Assembly: GCF_900156895.1 (NCBI RefSeq)
Contig: NZ_FTPD01000015.1
Span: 124,001-188,000, forward strand
From: Mesorhizobium prunaredense
GTDB lineage: Bacteria > Pseudomonadota > Alphaproteobacteria > Rhizobiales > Rhizobiaceae
DNA: 64,000 nucleotides
Reading direction: 5' to 3'
Shown: positions 25,097-33,288 of the stretch, one piece after another
How the letters are laid out: every line of letters begins with the position of its first letter
Position numbering within the stretch: position 1 is the stretch's first letter
The notes under the pieces: generated by a model
Database searches by the model: none
What the model saw: the letters and a program-made list of their open reading frames with translations, nothing else
What the model was told of the DNA's origin: nothing
Program-made: the position numbers and the translations under genes

Positions 25097-26425
25097 CTAG
25101 CCTGCGACCTTGATGAGCGCCCGCTCGATGGCTGCAAGGAAGAGGTCGACATGCTCGGCCTGGCAAACGAGCGGCGGGCGCACTTTAAGCGAATCCTCGT
25201 TGGCCCCCGTCGTGCTGATTAGGACGCCGTCGTCGCGCATTGCGTTCACCACATCCAGCGCCATCGCCCGCCGGCTTGCCGCCGGGGCGCCATCAAGTCC
25301 GATGTCGATGCCAAAGAACAGACCGGCGTTTCGGATAGCACGAACTCCATATGGCTGCTGCGCGATTTTCTCCAGCCCGGCTCGGAGGCGCTGGCTCATG
25401 GCAAGCGCTTTCTGGGGGATCTGGTCGCGCTGCAGGATCGCCAGCACGGCGTCCGCGGTCGCTATGCCAACCGTATTTCCGGCGAACGTGTTCGAGTAGC
25501 GAGCTGTGGCGCCAAATTGCTCCATCGGCGCTTTGCGACCGACGACCGCGCCAATGGGAAATCCATTGCCCATCGGCTTGCCGAGGGTAGCGAGATCGGG
25601 AACGATCCCGTGCCGTTCAAAGCCCCACATATGAGCGCCGGTTCGCCCAAAACCGGGCTGAACTTCGTCGGCGATGACGAGACCACCTGCCTCTCGCACC
25701 GCCGCAACTCCTCTGGCAATGAAGCCAGGAGGATCGACCCATACGCCATCGCTGGAGAAAATACTGTCGATGAGCAGGGCCGCAACGCCGATGCCACGAC
25801 GGTTCAGATCAACAATGGCCGCGCGTACTTGCGCCTCGAAAAAGTCCGCAGCTTGTGATTCCAGCACACCCGCCGGCCCCGGCAGGGAAACCATGCGCAC
25901 GAATGGGCTGAGCTTGATGGCGTCGCCCAGGTTCGGGGAAACCGCGGCGACTGCCGCGCTGGTGCCGTGATAGGCGTAGCTTGAGACGATCACGCCTTCG
26001 TTGCCGCTCGCAAATCGCGCGATACGCAGGGCCAGATCGTTGGATTCGCTCCCCGTGCACGTAAAAACCACCCGGTCGAGCTCGCTTGGGAAAGTGTCGA
26101 CCAGTCGCTCGGCATAGTCGACAAGTTTTGGCTCGAGATAGCGCGTGTTGGCGCTTATCCGGCCCGCCTGCTCAGCCATTGCGGCGTTTACTTCGGGGTG
26201 GCAATGGCCGAGCGACGGCACGTTGTTGTAGAAATCAAGATAGGCACGCCCGTCGGGGTCGTAGAGCCACATGCCTTCGCCGCGAACGAAGTGCACGGGC
26301 CGGCGGTACTGGAGCCGATAGGAGCCCCCAAGTACTTCGTCACGGCGAGCAATCAGCTCGGACTCGCGCCTCGGAAGGTCGGATTCGCCGGGCCTGTAGC
26401 GATTAGGCATGAGATCTGTGGACAT
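25097..26425 (-). CDS. Class III PLP-dependent aminotransferase/phospho-lyase
   Basis: This is a 442-residue fold-type I PLP enzyme. The PLP lysine is Lys283 (LATLGKPMGNG), and the cofactor aspartate is in VIADEVQPGFGRTG (Asp253). RRPVHFVRGEGMWLYDPDGR and YLDFYNNVPSLGHCHP match the AGXT2L group (ethanolamine-phosphate and 5-phosphohydroxylysine phospho-lyases) as well as ordinary omega-aminotransferases. It follows an APH-type kinase gene by 84 bases on the same strand. A kinase plus phospho-lyase pair would fit phosphorylation then elimination of an amino alcohol; simple transamination remains possible. Confidence 0.87.
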   Translation of the reverse strand: MSTDLMPNRYRPGESDLPRRESELIARRDEVLGGSYRLQYRRPVHFVRGEGMWLYDPDGRAYLDFYNNVPSLGHCHPEVNAAMAEQAGRISANTRYLEPKLVDYAERLVDTFPSELDRVVFTCTGSESNDLALRIARFASGNEGVIVSSYAYHGTSAAVAAVSPNLGDAIKLSPFVRMVSLPGPAGVLESQAADFFEAQVRAAIVDLNRRGIGVAALLIDSIFSSDGVWVDPPGFIARGVAAVREAGGLVIADEVQPGFGRTGAHMWGFERHGIVPDLATLGKPMGNGFPIGAVVGRKAPMEQFGATARYSNTFAGNTVGIATADAVLAILQRDQIPQKALAMSQRLRAGLEKIAQQPYGVRAIRNAGLFFGIDIGLDGAPAASRRAMALDVVNAMRDDGVLISTTGANEDSLKVRPPLVCQAEHVDLFLAAIERALIKVAG

Positions 26426-26509
26426 GTGCTGCTGCCTATCTGAAAGAGTACCTTGATCAATTCGCGGTTCGTCTTTTGGTTAGCGTGCCGGTCGAGCGAA
26501 CCGAATGCG

Positions 26510-27619
26510 TTACGGCCGATACGACGACATTGCCGCCAGGACTGCCTCCTCGCCCGATGCGACACCAAGAGGCGCCAGGATGGAAAGGCCGTGCTCGGCA
26601 CGCGCGACATTCTTTTTGATATATTGGGCATCGGCCGGAAAAAGGTGGGATCGCCAGTAGTTGACCAGGATCAACGCGCTTTGTCGCGCCCGCATCAGTC
26701 CGACGAGCAGTCTTGCTTCCAGTGCCGAAAGTGCAATGACAGAGGCGTAGCCGGCAATAAGGTGCTCGGCTCCACCCAAAGGAAGGGTCGAATCCCGTAC
26801 GACGTGACTTGCTGCGATCGCCAGGTCCTGGATCCTGGGGCTCCAGCAGCCATCGCCGAAATCGATGAAACCCATTCCCTGGCCTGTCACCATCATGTTG
26901 AACGGGCTGGGATCATTATGAGTTACCTGCCACGCCACGTCAGGGATTTGTGGCTCAACGAACTCCGCATACTCCGACATCGCGACGCGTACGCTATCGG
27001 CAACGCTCCCGGATGGCAGGTATTGCTCCAGTTCCATCAACCTCGACCAGCAACCGACATGCCAAAGAACGGGACGGTGAGCCGCGGGCGCACTGACCAG
27101 TTCAAGAGCCAGGTCCAGCCGGGCAAGAGCACTGCCGGTTCGAAAAAGCAGGTCTGGAGTTGGCGTCGCCTGGTGCAGCGGAATGCCCTCGATCCGGGTC
27201 TGCAAGTACCCGCATGTCCCCTCTTGCTCGAACATCCCCTCTTGCTCAAACATCCCCTCTTGCTCAAACATCAAGGCGCCGCTGGTCGTGCAGAGCACTT
27301 CGGGTGCAACGAAGCCGGTGGCCCCTTGCAATCCGGCCATGGCGGCGGTTTGAAAACGAAAGCTGTCGACCGCCTCCGGTGTTGTCGACGTCTTCAGGAT
27401 CAACCGGCGGCCGTCCGACAGGTTGACCTCAACGGTGCGCTCAACCTCGGAGGACAATGTCGCGATCGATCCCGTCAGTCCGTAGTGGCGCTTCAGCAGT
27501 GCCGCCGACATGTCGGGTTCGGATGCGCCCGGCCGCATCGCCAGGCTTGCGGCGGCAGCGCGAAAATAGGCTTCGGTCGAAGCTGCCGCGTAAGCCAGAC
27601 GGTCGCGTCCTGCCGTCAT
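26510..27619 (-). CDS. APH/choline-kinase-fold phosphotransferase with in-frame hexapeptide repeats
   Basis: This is a small-molecule kinase of about 369 residues. The catalytic loop is THNDPSPFNMMV (HxDxxxxN) and the metal-binding motif is GFIDFGDGCWSP. It resembles hydroxylysine kinase and the APH domains found beside class III PLP enzymes. The start is uncertain: ATG 27619 is used here, 27538 is nearer the domain, and an Arg-rich extension to 27829 looks spurious. In the N-lobe three copies of MFEQEG occur in a row, encoded by an 18-base tandem repeat, within what should be the segment before LQTRIEGIPLHQ. It lies between the HAD and class III PLP genes. Confidence 0.8.
   Translation of the reverse strand: MTAGRDRLAYAAASTEAYFRAAAASLAMRPGASEPDMSAALLKRHYGLTGSIATLSSEVERTVEVNLSDGRRLILKTSTTPEAVDSFRFQTAAMAGLQGATGFVAPEVLCTTSGALMFEQEGMFEQEGMFEQEGTCGYLQTRIEGIPLHQATPTPDLLFRTGSALARLDLALELVSAPAAHRPVLWHVGCWSRLMELEQYLPSGSVADSVRVAMSEYAEFVEPQIPDVAWQVTHNDPSPFNMMVTGQGMGFIDFGDGCWSPRIQDLAIAASHVVRDSTLPLGGAEHLIAGYASVIALSALEARLLVGLMRARQSALILVNYWRSHLFPADAQYIKKNVARAEHGLSILAPLGVASGEEAVLAAMSSYRP
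27218..27271. repeat. Three-copy 18-base tandem repeat inside the kinase gene
   Basis: The unit CCCCTCTTGCTCAAACAT is repeated three times head to tail; the leftmost copy differs by one base (G for A at 27230). It encodes MFEQEG three times on the minus strand, so copy-number change stays in frame. Confidence 0.95.
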
Positions 27620-27837
27620 AGAGCCATCGGGCTGACCAGCTTCTTCATCGGGGACCAGATCACCATAAGCACCCAATTCGAAAGACCTCGCCTGTTGGGA
27701 CGGTTGTTCTTCATGCTTCGACAGATGGAGCGCTCCAGCGACGGCGCCCGCAGTTCTATTTCTCGCAGTTGAGACGGCGCCGCTGGCTCTCGCAAAAATA
27801 TGCGCCCTACCCTGCAAGGCCCGGCCCATCCTCGCTC

Positions 27838-28506
27838 TTAGAGTCCGAATACGCCCGGCAGCTGCGTCACATCGCGGATTTCGGTGTATTCGTAAAAGGG
27901 ATTGGCCGGCTCGTGGCCGCGATTGACCCAGACCTTGCTCTTGATCCCCAGATCATAGGCAGACATCAGGTCGTGGCGGAAAGACGAGGACACATGCGTG
28001 ATATCCTCCGGGCCGCAACCCAGCATGTCGAACATGTATTCGAACGCCTTGAAGTGCGGCTTGTAGGCACCCGCCTCTTCAGCGGTCAAGACGGCATGAA
28101 AGGGCGCGCCAAGCTTTGCCACGTTCGACGGAATCTGGGCCACCATGGAGTTCGTCAGGGTGACCAAGGGAATTTCCTTGGCCAGTTTGGCCAATCCCTC
28201 GGGAACGTCCGGATGCGGCCCCCAGGTCGGGATGCGGTTGTAGATCGTTTCGGCGTCTTCGGCACGAAACGCGACGCTGTTGCGGCGGCAGGTGCGTTCC
28301 AGTGCGTTGTGAACGACATCTGCATAAGGCTTCCAGTCCTGCAGCACCTCGTCGAGGCGGTAGCCCTGGAAGTTCCTGATGAATTCGTCCATGCGCGGCC
28401 CATCCAGAAGATGACCGAACAGGTCCCTGGCGGCTTCCGCCATTTGGAAATTGATGAGCGTGCCGTGGCAATCAAAAGTCACGTATTTCGGCCGGAAGCG
28501 ATCCAT
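27838..28506 (-). CDS. HAD-superfamily hydrolase, type II haloacid dehalogenase-like
   Basis: This is a 222-residue HAD hydrolase. The nucleophile is Asp12 in VTFDCHGTLINF, motif II is LTNSM, Lys is in AGAYKPHFKAFEYM, and motif III is HVSSSFRHDLMSAYDLGI. L-2-haloacid dehalogenases normally have Tyr after the nucleophile loop (DxYGTL); here it is His. The paralogue at 60129-60818 keeps Tyr. The ATG at 28506 (MDRFRPKY) is preferred to an upstream TTG. It heads a minus-strand set with the kinase and PLP enzyme. A phosphatase rather than dehalogenase role fits that neighbourhood, but this is inference. Confidence 0.85.
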   Translation of the reverse strand: MDRFRPKYVTFDCHGTLINFQMAEAARDLFGHLLDGPRMDEFIRNFQGYRLDEVLQDWKPYADVVHNALERTCRRNSVAFRAEDAETIYNRIPTWGPHPDVPEGLAKLAKEIPLVTLTNSMVAQIPSNVAKLGAPFHAVLTAEEAGAYKPHFKAFEYMFDMLGCGPEDITHVSSSFRHDLMSAYDLGIKSKVWVNRGHEPANPFYEYTEIRDVTQLPGVFGL

Positions 28507-28699
28507 GTACTTGGTTCCTGTCAATCTGCCCTATCAGCCGAGCATAATCGCAGGCGTTTGGCAGAATGTGCCGCAATGCATGGTCATTCAGCAGAAGGCC
28601 CTCCGGTCGACCGCCAAACCAGCACGCCCTTTCGCAGTGCTGTCTCTTTCGCCCCCGCCTGAGCCGATACGGGCGCAAAGGCGAACTTATTTTCTTAGT

Positions 28700-29596
28700 T
28701 TAGCTGTTCTCAAGCACCTGCCGCTTGAATGATCTCTCGGACTCTGCGGTCAGCCAATCGCGCAATGCGGCGAGGCCGGTTGAAACAATGACCGACTTCG
28801 GATGGATCAGGCCGTAGTCCGTCCCGTCGCGATCAAAGCCGAGTGGTGCTTCCAATCGCCCATTCGCGACGTCATCCGCTGCAATCGCCTGGGGGGCAAG
28901 AGCAACGCCAAGACCACCCAAGGCGGCTTCTGCCATCAGGAAATGATGATCCAGCAATCGGGTCGTTCGAGGACGCGGCGCATCCATGTGCGCGTCCAAC
29001 CACGCTTCCCATGCATCCGGTCGCGTCCGTGATCCGAGCGCCACATAGTCGCCACTCTCGAACCGCTTGCGCAGGGATGGCAGCATGACCGGACCAACCC
29101 GCTCCGGCATCAGCCTGATGATGGTCCATTCCGGGTCCACCAGAAAATCGAGTCGGCGGATCGCAAGCGTCACCCGGTCACGCGCGAAGTCGAGCCCTCC
29201 GCCGCCGGTTGACAGATGCACCTCGACATCCGGGTATCGATCCTGAAACCCAGACAAGCGGGGGATCAGCCAGCGCATCGCCAGCGAGCGCTCGCAGGAC
29301 AGGATGATCGGAATGGGCGTCGAGCTGGATCTGATTTCTGCCAAGGCATCAGTGATTAAATGGAACGCTTTGCCGGTTGCCTCCGCCAGCTTCGCGCCAT
29401 CGGAGGTCAGACGCACCCCTCGCCCGTCCGCTTCGAGCAAACGCAGACCAAGATCGGCGGCCAGTTTGGAGACGCGGCGGCTGACTGCACCATGCGTCAG
29501 AGCGAGTTCGGTGGCCGCAGCACGCACAGATCCCAGACGCGCCACTGTTTGGAAGGCACGCAGATCGTCCAAAGAAGGCACGTCAGATCGCTTCAT
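28700..29596 (-). CDS. LysR-family transcriptional regulator (GcvA-like)
   Basis: This 298-residue LysR protein has its DNA-binding helices in LRAFQTVARLGSVRAAATEL and HGAVSRRVSKLAADLGLRLL, and its effector domain from IPIILSCERSLAMRWLIPRL. The last is the GcvA-type pattern. It diverges from the D-threonate kinase-like operon with a 75-base spacer holding an inverted repeat just upstream of its own start, so it probably regulates that acid-sugar operon and itself. Confidence 0.9.
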   Translation of the reverse strand: MKRSDVPSLDDLRAFQTVARLGSVRAAATELALTHGAVSRRVSKLAADLGLRLLEADGRGVRLTSDGAKLAEATGKAFHLITDALAEIRSSSTPIPIILSCERSLAMRWLIPRLSGFQDRYPDVEVHLSTGGGGLDFARDRVTLAIRRLDFLVDPEWTIIRLMPERVGPVMLPSLRKRFESGDYVALGSRTRPDAWEAWLDAHMDAPRPRTTRLLDHHFLMAEAALGGLGVALAPQAIAADDVANGRLEAPLGFDRDGTDYGLIHPKSVIVSTGLAALRDWLTAESERSFKRQVLENS

Positions 29597-29598
29597 TG

Positions 29599-29613
29599 GT
29601 GATCACATATCAC
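29599..29613. promoter_or_regulatory. Candidate LysR binding site
   Basis: GTGAT-CACAT-ATCAC is a perfect inverted repeat with a T-N11-A core, two bases upstream of the LysR start codon and in the divergent spacer. A second, widely spaced pair (GATAAT ... ATTATC, about 29635-29665) lies closer to the kinase gene. Confidence 0.5.
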
Positions 29614-29671
29614 TACTAATCGTCAGATCATATGGATAATCGTTGCCGATCGTTCGGCTATTATCACCGAC

Positions 29672-30829
29672 ATGAAGCGGAACACATCTTTCCAGGTCGG
29701 GATAATCGCCGACGATCTGACCAGCGCTACCGACGGCGCGGCGGCCTTTCTCGCGAGAGGCTACGCACCTGTGATCAAGCGACAGGTCGACGGCGCGGAG
29801 AATGGAGCTATCGCTTCGATCGATACCAATAGCCGCGCCTCCGACATCTGGCAGGCGACAAGGGCTACGGCCGACGCTGTGTCGGCCCTCTCGAATGCCC
29901 GCCTTCTGTTCAAAACGATCGATTCGACCCTGCGCGGCCATATCCGCGAGGAAGTCGCCGCCGCCTTTCGCGCCAGCGGCCGGAGCAGGCTTGTCATCGC
30001 TCCAGCCTTTCCCGAAGCGGGGCGGCTCACCGTCGGCGGGATCCAGACGGTGAACGGCATCCTCGTGAGTCAAAGCGTCTACGGCCGTGATCCAGTCCAT
30101 CCCGCAGGCACCTCGCACATAGCCGATCTGATCGACCCGTCCCTGGGGATACCGATCATTCTCGCCCCAGACAGTTCCGGCGATGCGGCGACGAAAGGGT
30201 CCATTCTGATCCTCGACGCCGACAGCCAGGAGGTACTGAACCGGCAGGTCGCCAGCATCCCCGATCCTGAGACTGTTCTTTGGGTGGGCTCTCCCGGTCT
30301 CGCCATCGCGCTGGCATCGCTGGTCCCTGCCGTGCCGGATGAACGCCCGGTAACGGGCAAAGCCGCTGGGCGGGTGGTGATCGTCGCAGGAAGCACCAAT
30401 CCGGTGACGCGCGTCCAATGCGAGACCTTGCGTGTACGAGGCGTTCCCGTCGTCAGCGACCTGGCCGACGCTCCCGGCGACACCCGTGTGATTTGTCTTC
30501 GGGCACCGCTGCAACGGCAGGAGAATGCCAGCGCGGTGATGACGAACCTCGCCGGACAAGCAGCCGCAGCGGTCGCCCGGCGCGACTATGACGCACTGAT
30601 CGCCACCGGCGGCGAGACGATGGCGGCGATCCTCGACCGCCTCGGCATCAGCCGTTTCTGTCTCACCCGCGAACTGGAGCCCGGCTTTCCGATCGGCCGC
30701 GCCGAACGGGCGGACGGAACGCCGCTTACCATCGCCATGAAGGCCGGAGGCTTCGGCTCACCCTCTGCACTCCTTGATGCCGCCCGCGACCTGCTGGCAA
30801 ACCGCTTCCTGAAAGGCTCTGATTCATGA
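29672..30829 (+). CDS. dtnK: Four-carbon acid sugar kinase (DUF1537), D-threonate kinase-like
   Basis: This is a 385-residue DUF1537 kinase. The N-terminal substrate domain starts VGIIADDLTSATDGAAAFL, with KTIDSTLRGHI typical of the family; the C-terminal nucleotide domain has ATGGETMAAIL and MKAGGFGS. In characterised systems a DUF1537 kinase beside pdxA2 phosphorylates D-threonate at O4, and PdxA2 then oxidatively decarboxylates it to dihydroxyacetone phosphate. The gene overlaps pdxA2 by four bases, supporting that assignment. The substrate (D-threonate versus another tetronate) is inferred from context. Confidence 0.82.
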   Translation: MKRNTSFQVGIIADDLTSATDGAAAFLARGYAPVIKRQVDGAENGAIASIDTNSRASDIWQATRATADAVSALSNARLLFKTIDSTLRGHIREEVAAAFRASGRSRLVIAPAFPEAGRLTVGGIQTVNGILVSQSVYGRDPVHPAGTSHIADLIDPSLGIPIILAPDSSGDAATKGSILILDADSQEVLNRQVASIPDPETVLWVGSPGLAIALASLVPAVPDERPVTGKAAGRVVIVAGSTNPVTRVQCETLRVRGVPVVSDLADAPGDTRVICLRAPLQRQENASAVMTNLAGQAAAAVARRDYDALIATGGETMAAILDRLGISRFCLTRELEPGFPIGRAERADGTPLTIAMKAGGFGSPSALLDAARDLLANRFLKGSDS

Positions 30830-31839
30830 CCGCCCATGACGCTCCTCTCGCCGTGACCATGGGTGATCCCTCCGGCATCGGTCCCGAGATCATCGCAAGA
30901 ATGTACCTCCGTCGACCGGACAAGCGACACTGGATCGTCGTCGGTGATCCGCTGGTGATGACCCACGCCCTTTGCGCACTCGATGCTGATGTGCGGGTTC
31001 GGCCGATCGCTTCCGTCGATGAGACCGTGCTCGATGACGGAACCCTCAACGTGCTTTGCTCCTCGCAGCTTTCCGCCCTGCCACCGGTCAGCCAGGTTTC
31101 GGCCGTCAGTGGACGCGCGGCGTTCGACGCCATCGTTGTCGCGATCGGACTGGCGCGGGACGGTTGGGTGGGCGGCATCGTAACGGCGCCGATTCACAAG
31201 GAGGCCCTCGCAGCAGCCGGTCTGCACTATCCCGGCCACACCGAAATCCTGGCCGATCATGGCGGGGCTCACAAGGTCGCCATGATGCTGGCGAACGAGG
31301 ACATTCGCACGGTTCTTGTTACCATCCATTGTTCGCTGTCCGAGGCGATCCGCAAAGGCGATTTCGCGGCGCAGATGGACGCGATCCGCTTGGCCCATGC
31401 CGGTGCGCAGGCGCTCGGCATCACCCATCCGCGCGTCGCCGTCGCCGGCCTCAACCCGCATGCCGGCGAAGGCGGTCTCTTCGGAGACGAGGAAATCCGC
31501 ATCATCCGGCCGGCGATCGAGGCGGCCCGTGCCGAAGGCATCGACGCCTCCGGCCCATGGCCAGGCGACACCGTGTTCATGCAGGCCCGTAAGGGCCGTT
31601 TCGACATCGTGGTCGCCCAGTATCACGACCAGGGTCTCATCCCGGTCAAATATATGGGCCTCGACCATGGCGTGAACATCACGCTGGGCCTGCCATTCGT
31701 GCGCACCAGCCCCGATCACGGCACCGCCTTCGACATCGCGGGGTCCGGCGTTGCCGACCCCTCCAGCCTTGAGACCGCCTTCGACTACGCCCTTAGGCTG
31801 AAGGCCTCCCTCCCGAACCAGAAAGCCGACACCCCATGA
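30826..31839 (+). CDS. pdxA2: 4-phospho-D-threonate 3-dehydrogenase (PdxA2 family)
   Basis: This is a 337-residue homologue of the vitamin B6 enzyme PdxA, NAD-dependent, oxidising and decarboxylating a 4-phosphorylated hydroxy acid. The opening VTMGDPSGIGPEI, the metal ligands in YPGHTEILADHGG, GLNPHAGEGGLFG and VAQYHDQGLIPVKYMG, and LPFVRTSPDHGTAFDIAG are all present. Linkage to a DUF1537 kinase marks it as catabolic PdxA2 rather than biosynthetic PdxA. It overlaps the genes on both sides by four bases in a three-gene operon. Confidence 0.88.
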   Translation: MTAHDAPLAVTMGDPSGIGPEIIARMYLRRPDKRHWIVVGDPLVMTHALCALDADVRVRPIASVDETVLDDGTLNVLCSSQLSALPPVSQVSAVSGRAAFDAIVVAIGLARDGWVGGIVTAPIHKEALAAAGLHYPGHTEILADHGGAHKVAMMLANEDIRTVLVTIHCSLSEAIRKGDFAAQMDAIRLAHAGAQALGITHPRVAVAGLNPHAGEGGLFGDEEIRIIRPAIEAARAEGIDASGPWPGDTVFMQARKGRFDIVVAQYHDQGLIPVKYMGLDHGVNITLGLPFVRTSPDHGTAFDIAGSGVADPSSLETAFDYALRLKASLPNQKADTP

Positions 31840-32534
31840 CACAATTCGACTTCATCTTCATGCTGACACGCAACGACCGCACCGTGACCGATGCCGCCGT
31901 CCACGCCGAAACGGCGCTCGGGGCCGGAATCCGCCACATCGGCTTCAAGGACATCGGCCTGCCGTTCGATGCGCTTGCCGGCCTCGCCCGCCAGATCCGC
32001 GAGGGTGGAGCCAGCACCTATCTCGAAGTCGTATCGCTCGACCGCGACAGCGAGATCCGTTCGGTCAAGGCGGCGATCGACCTCGGCGTCGACTTTCTTC
32101 TCGGTGGCACCCATGCCGAAGACGTGCTGCCGCTGCTGGAAGGGACGCCCATCCGCTACTATCCGTTTCCGGGTCGCATCGTCGGGCACCCGAGCATTCT
32201 CGAAGGATCGGAGGCCGAGATCGTCAAAAGCGCCGTCGCGCTCGCCAGCCATCCCGGTGTCGCCGGTCTCGACCTTCTCGCCTACCGTTCGGCAGGCAAT
32301 GTGCCGTCTCTGATCGACGCTGTGTGCCGGGCCGTGCCCAAGCCCGTTATCGTCGCGGGATCGGTGGACCGGCCGGATCAGATCAACACTATTCGCAACA
32401 GTGGCGCAGCGGGGTTTACCGTCGGTACCTCCGCGCTGGACGGCCGGTTCCCGGCGGAGAGCCCCGCGCTGGAATTCCAGCTGCGGGCGATCTCGGCGTG
32501 CCTCGAAGGACATCAAGAGAGCGTGGGAGGTTAG
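31836..32534 (+). CDS. Unassigned TIM-barrel protein of the acid-sugar operon
   Basis: The product is 232 residues and looks like a compact (beta/alpha)8 barrel: strand-like segments FIFMLTRNDRTV, HIGFKDIGLP, YLEVVSLDRDSE, FLLGGTHAEDV, YYPFPGRIVGHP, GLDLLAYRSAG, PVIVAGSVDRPDQI and GFTVGTSALDGRF follow in order. The last two resemble the phosphate-binding strands 7 and 8 of HisA/TrpF/thiazole synthase-type enzymes, so a phosphorylated ligand is plausible. It overlaps pdxA2 by four bases. I do not recognise an assigned family or reaction. Its tight coupling to the DUF1537/PdxA2 pair suggests a role in tetronate metabolism. Confidence 0.7.
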   Translation: MTQFDFIFMLTRNDRTVTDAAVHAETALGAGIRHIGFKDIGLPFDALAGLARQIREGGASTYLEVVSLDRDSEIRSVKAAIDLGVDFLLGGTHAEDVLPLLEGTPIRYYPFPGRIVGHPSILEGSEAEIVKSAVALASHPGVAGLDLLAYRSAGNVPSLIDAVCRAVPKPVIVAGSVDRPDQINTIRNSGAAGFTVGTSALDGRFPAESPALEFQLRAISACLEGHQESVGG

Positions 32535-32640
32535 TCCTGGTCAAAATAATCACAAATTGAACTCAGCACGGCGGAGCTTCCTTAGAGGCAACATCAGCGA
32601 CTCGTGGGATTATCCGCTTCGGCCGCGCTCACAACGGACG

Positions 32641-33288
32641 TTATTCAAATCGGCGCCGCAAATCTGTGACCGCCTCGGGGCTGAGGCATTTTACGGGCCT
32701 GTCCCCCAGCAGAAGAAAGAGCTTTGCTGTTTCTTCCAGTTCCTCAAGGGCATATTGCGCCTCGTGCAAAGTCCTGCCGGAGACGACGGGGCCATGATTG
32801 GCAAGAAGCAGCGCGTGATGCGATTTCGCCGCTTGACCAACGGCTTCGCCCAACATCTCGTCGCCGGGAGGATAGTAGGGAACAAGAGGCAGGGTACCGA
32901 CCCGCATGACGTAATAGGCTGTCAGTGGCGGCAGCACATCCTCGTGATTGGTTCCTTCGAGAACGCTTAAAGCAACACAATGGATCGAATGCGTGTGGAT
33001 GACCGCGCTGTCGCCTGGCCGCGCGCAGTACATGCAGCGGTGCAGGAACGCCTCCTTGGTCGGCTTGTCTCCCTTGAGATGCGTGCCATCTGGCGACAGC
33101 AGCGACAAGCCCGCGGGATCCAGCCTGCCAAGCGAGGCGTTGGTCGGCGTCGTCAGGATGGAGCCGTCCGACAGGCGGGCGCTGATATTGCCGGTGGAGC
33201 CTGCCGTGAGGCAGCGCTCGAAAAGCGAGGCGGAAACCTCGCAAATCTGGTCGCGCAATTTCGTTTCTTCGGAAAGGACGGCGGTCAA
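32641..33288 (-). CDS. otnC: 3-oxo-tetronate 4-phosphate decarboxylase (class II aldolase family)
   Basis: OtnC decarboxylates 3-oxo-tetronate 4-phosphate to dihydroxyacetone phosphate. The 215-residue class II aldolase/adducin protein has the zinc histidines in VIHTHSIHCVAL and LLLANHGPVVSG, the substrate segment AGSTGNISARL, and a catalytic Glu in KPTKEAFLH. It overlaps otnK by four bases on the minus strand. No OtnI isomerase or LtnD/DenD dehydrogenase is in the window, so the entry steps of this branch must be encoded elsewhere or supplied differently. Confidence 0.88.
   Translation of the reverse strand: MTAVLSEETKLRDQICEVSASLFERCLTAGSTGNISARLSDGSILTTPTNASLGRLDPAGLSLLSPDGTHLKGDKPTKEAFLHRCMYCARPGDSAVIHTHSIHCVALSVLEGTNHEDVLPPLTAYYVMRVGTLPLVPYYPPGDEMLGEAVGQAAKSHHALLLANHGPVVSGRTLHEAQYALEELEETAKLFLLLGDRPVKCLSPEAVTDLRRRFE

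Noticed and set aside
27218..27271. Tandem repeat considered as a CRISPR array
   Set aside because: Units are 18 bases with no spacers and are in frame within a coding gene; no cas genes are present.
26453..27772. 439-codon plus-strand frame opposite the APH-type kinase
   Set aside because: The minus-strand frame has the kinase HxDxxxxN and DFGD motifs; the antisense frame has none.
30586..31842. 418-codon minus-strand frame opposite pdxA2
   Set aside because: PdxA2 motifs are complete on the plus strand; the opposite frame is a composition artefact.
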